Shown: positions 5,571 to 6,073 of the stretch, piece by piece | How positions within the stretch are numbered: the stretch's first letter is position 1 | Layout of the letters: each line of letters starts with the position of its first letter | Assembly (NCBI GenBank): GCA_964560325.1 | Contig: CAZLLV010000319.1 | Span: 1-6,073, forward strand | From: CAZLLV01 sp964560325 | GTDB lineage: Bacteria; Acidobacteriota; Thermoanaerobaculia; Multivoradales; DATKCC01 | DNA: 6,073 nt | Direction of reading: 5' to 3' | The notes under the pieces: model-generated | Seen by the model: only the letters and a program-made list of their open reading frames with translations | Told to the model about the DNA's origin: nothing | Databases searched by the model: none | Made by a program: the position numbers and the translations under genes

Positions 5571-6073
5571 AGCCGCAGCGCATCATCATCGTCTCGAACC
5601 GACTGCCCATCGTCCTGGAGAAGACCGCGGACGGCTGGGAGGTCCACCCCGGCTCCGGCGGGCTGGTCCAGGCCGTGGCGCCGATCCTCAAGAAGCGCGG
5701 CGGCGTCTGGATCGGCTGGCCGGGCGTGACTGGCGAGGACGAGGGGTGGCGCGACGTGGCGGCCGAGGCGGTGGCGAAGACCGGCTACGACCTCCACCCG
5801 GTGCCGCTCTCCGACGGTGAGGTCGACCGCTTCTACCTCGGCTTCTCGAACTCCGTCCTCTGGCCGCTCTTCCACGACCTGATCGACTCGTGCGACTTCG
5901 ACCCGAGCTACTGGCGCACCTACCGCGACGTGAACCGGAAGTTCGCCGAGGCGGTGATCGAGGTGGCCGAGCCGGGCGACTTCGTCTGGGTGCAGGACTA
6001 CCAGCTCGTCCACGTGGGGCAGTTCATCCACGAGAAGAAGCCCGACCTGCGCGTCGGCTTCTTCCTCCACATC
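5567..6073 (+). CDS. otsA: Trehalose-6-phosphate synthase, GT20 family (N-terminal part, cut by window edge)
   Basis: The family transfers glucose from a nucleotide-glucose (usually UDP-glucose) to glucose-6-phosphate, giving trehalose-6-phosphate. Of the usual 450-500 residues, 169 are visible, with no stop before the edge. Motifs in order are 'VSNRLPI' (R12 of the phosphate-binding site), the glycine loop 'GSGGLVQAV' (29-37), 'VWIGWPG' (47-53), and 'FYLGFSNSVLWPLFH' (89-103), whose Y90 and W99 match the acceptor-site Tyr and Trp. 'TYRDVNRKFA' (118-127), 'WVQDYQLVHV' (141-150, D144) and 'VGFFLHI' (163-169, H168) follow. The usual 'HDYHL' reads 'QDYQL' here, so the residues either side of the conserved DY differ. 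The preceding otsB argues for trehalose-6-phosphate over relatives such as glucosylglycerol-phosphate synthase. The UDP versus ADP/GDP donor cannot be told because the C-terminal half is missing. The start is supported by AGGAGAG and the ATGA overlap. Confidence 0.93.
   Translation, partial: MKPQRIIIVSNRLPIVLEKTADGWEVHPGSGGLVQAVAPILKKRGGVWIGWPGVTGEDEGWRDVAAEAVAKTGYDLHPVPLSDGEVDRFYLGFSNSVLWPLFHDLIDSCDFDPSYWRTYRDVNRKFAEAVIEVAEPGDFVWVQDYQLVHVGQFIHEKKPDLRVGFFLHI

Noticed and set aside
5416..5820. 134-residue open frame spanning the otsB end and otsA start
   Set aside because: It is in a different frame from both genes. The real otsA frame (from 5567) stays open to the window edge and carries the GT20 motifs.

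Overview
The window is a gene-dense, very GC-rich stretch of bacterial chromosome carrying six protein-coding genes of central sugar metabolism and trehalose/alpha-glucan metabolism. Its high GC content, frequent GTG starts, tightly overlapping genes and family mix suggest a free-living high-GC bacterium. Acidobacteriota or a similar phylum is possible, but this is a guess because no taxonomic marker is present. I see no RNA genes, mobile elements or CRISPR arrays.

The layout is two divergent operons around one non-coding gap of about 235 bases (2707-2941). Leftwards (minus strand) run a type I glyceraldehyde-3-phosphate dehydrogenase (gap, 2706-1696), a ROK-family sugar kinase that is probably a glucokinase (1699-764), and the N-terminal third of GlgE, the maltose-1-phosphate-dependent alpha-1,4-glucan maltosyltransferase (767 to beyond position 1). 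Both junctions are 4-base GTGA overlaps, so the three genes are very probably cotranscribed and translationally coupled. Rightwards (plus strand) run a glucose-6-phosphate isomerase of the kind usually found as the C-terminal half of transaldolase-isomerase fusions (pgi, 2942-4687), trehalose-6-phosphate phosphatase (otsB, 4680-5570) and the N-terminal part of trehalose-6-phosphate synthase (otsA, 5567 to beyond position 6073). These genes overlap by 8 and 4 bases.

The genes fit one metabolic scheme. Gap and Pgi link triose and hexose phosphates, and the ROK kinase makes glucose-6-phosphate from free glucose. OtsA and OtsB turn glucose-6-phosphate plus a nucleotide-glucose into trehalose. GlgE extends alpha-glucan from maltose-1-phosphate, which in the known GlgE pathway is made from trehalose by TreS and a maltokinase. 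Neither of those two enzymes is in the window. The locus therefore looks like a trehalose/glycogen storage module joined to glycolytic/gluconeogenic enzymes. No gene of wholly unknown function was found. The interest lies in the gene combination, the stand-alone fusion-type Pgi, unusual residues in gap and otsA, and the single shared control region.
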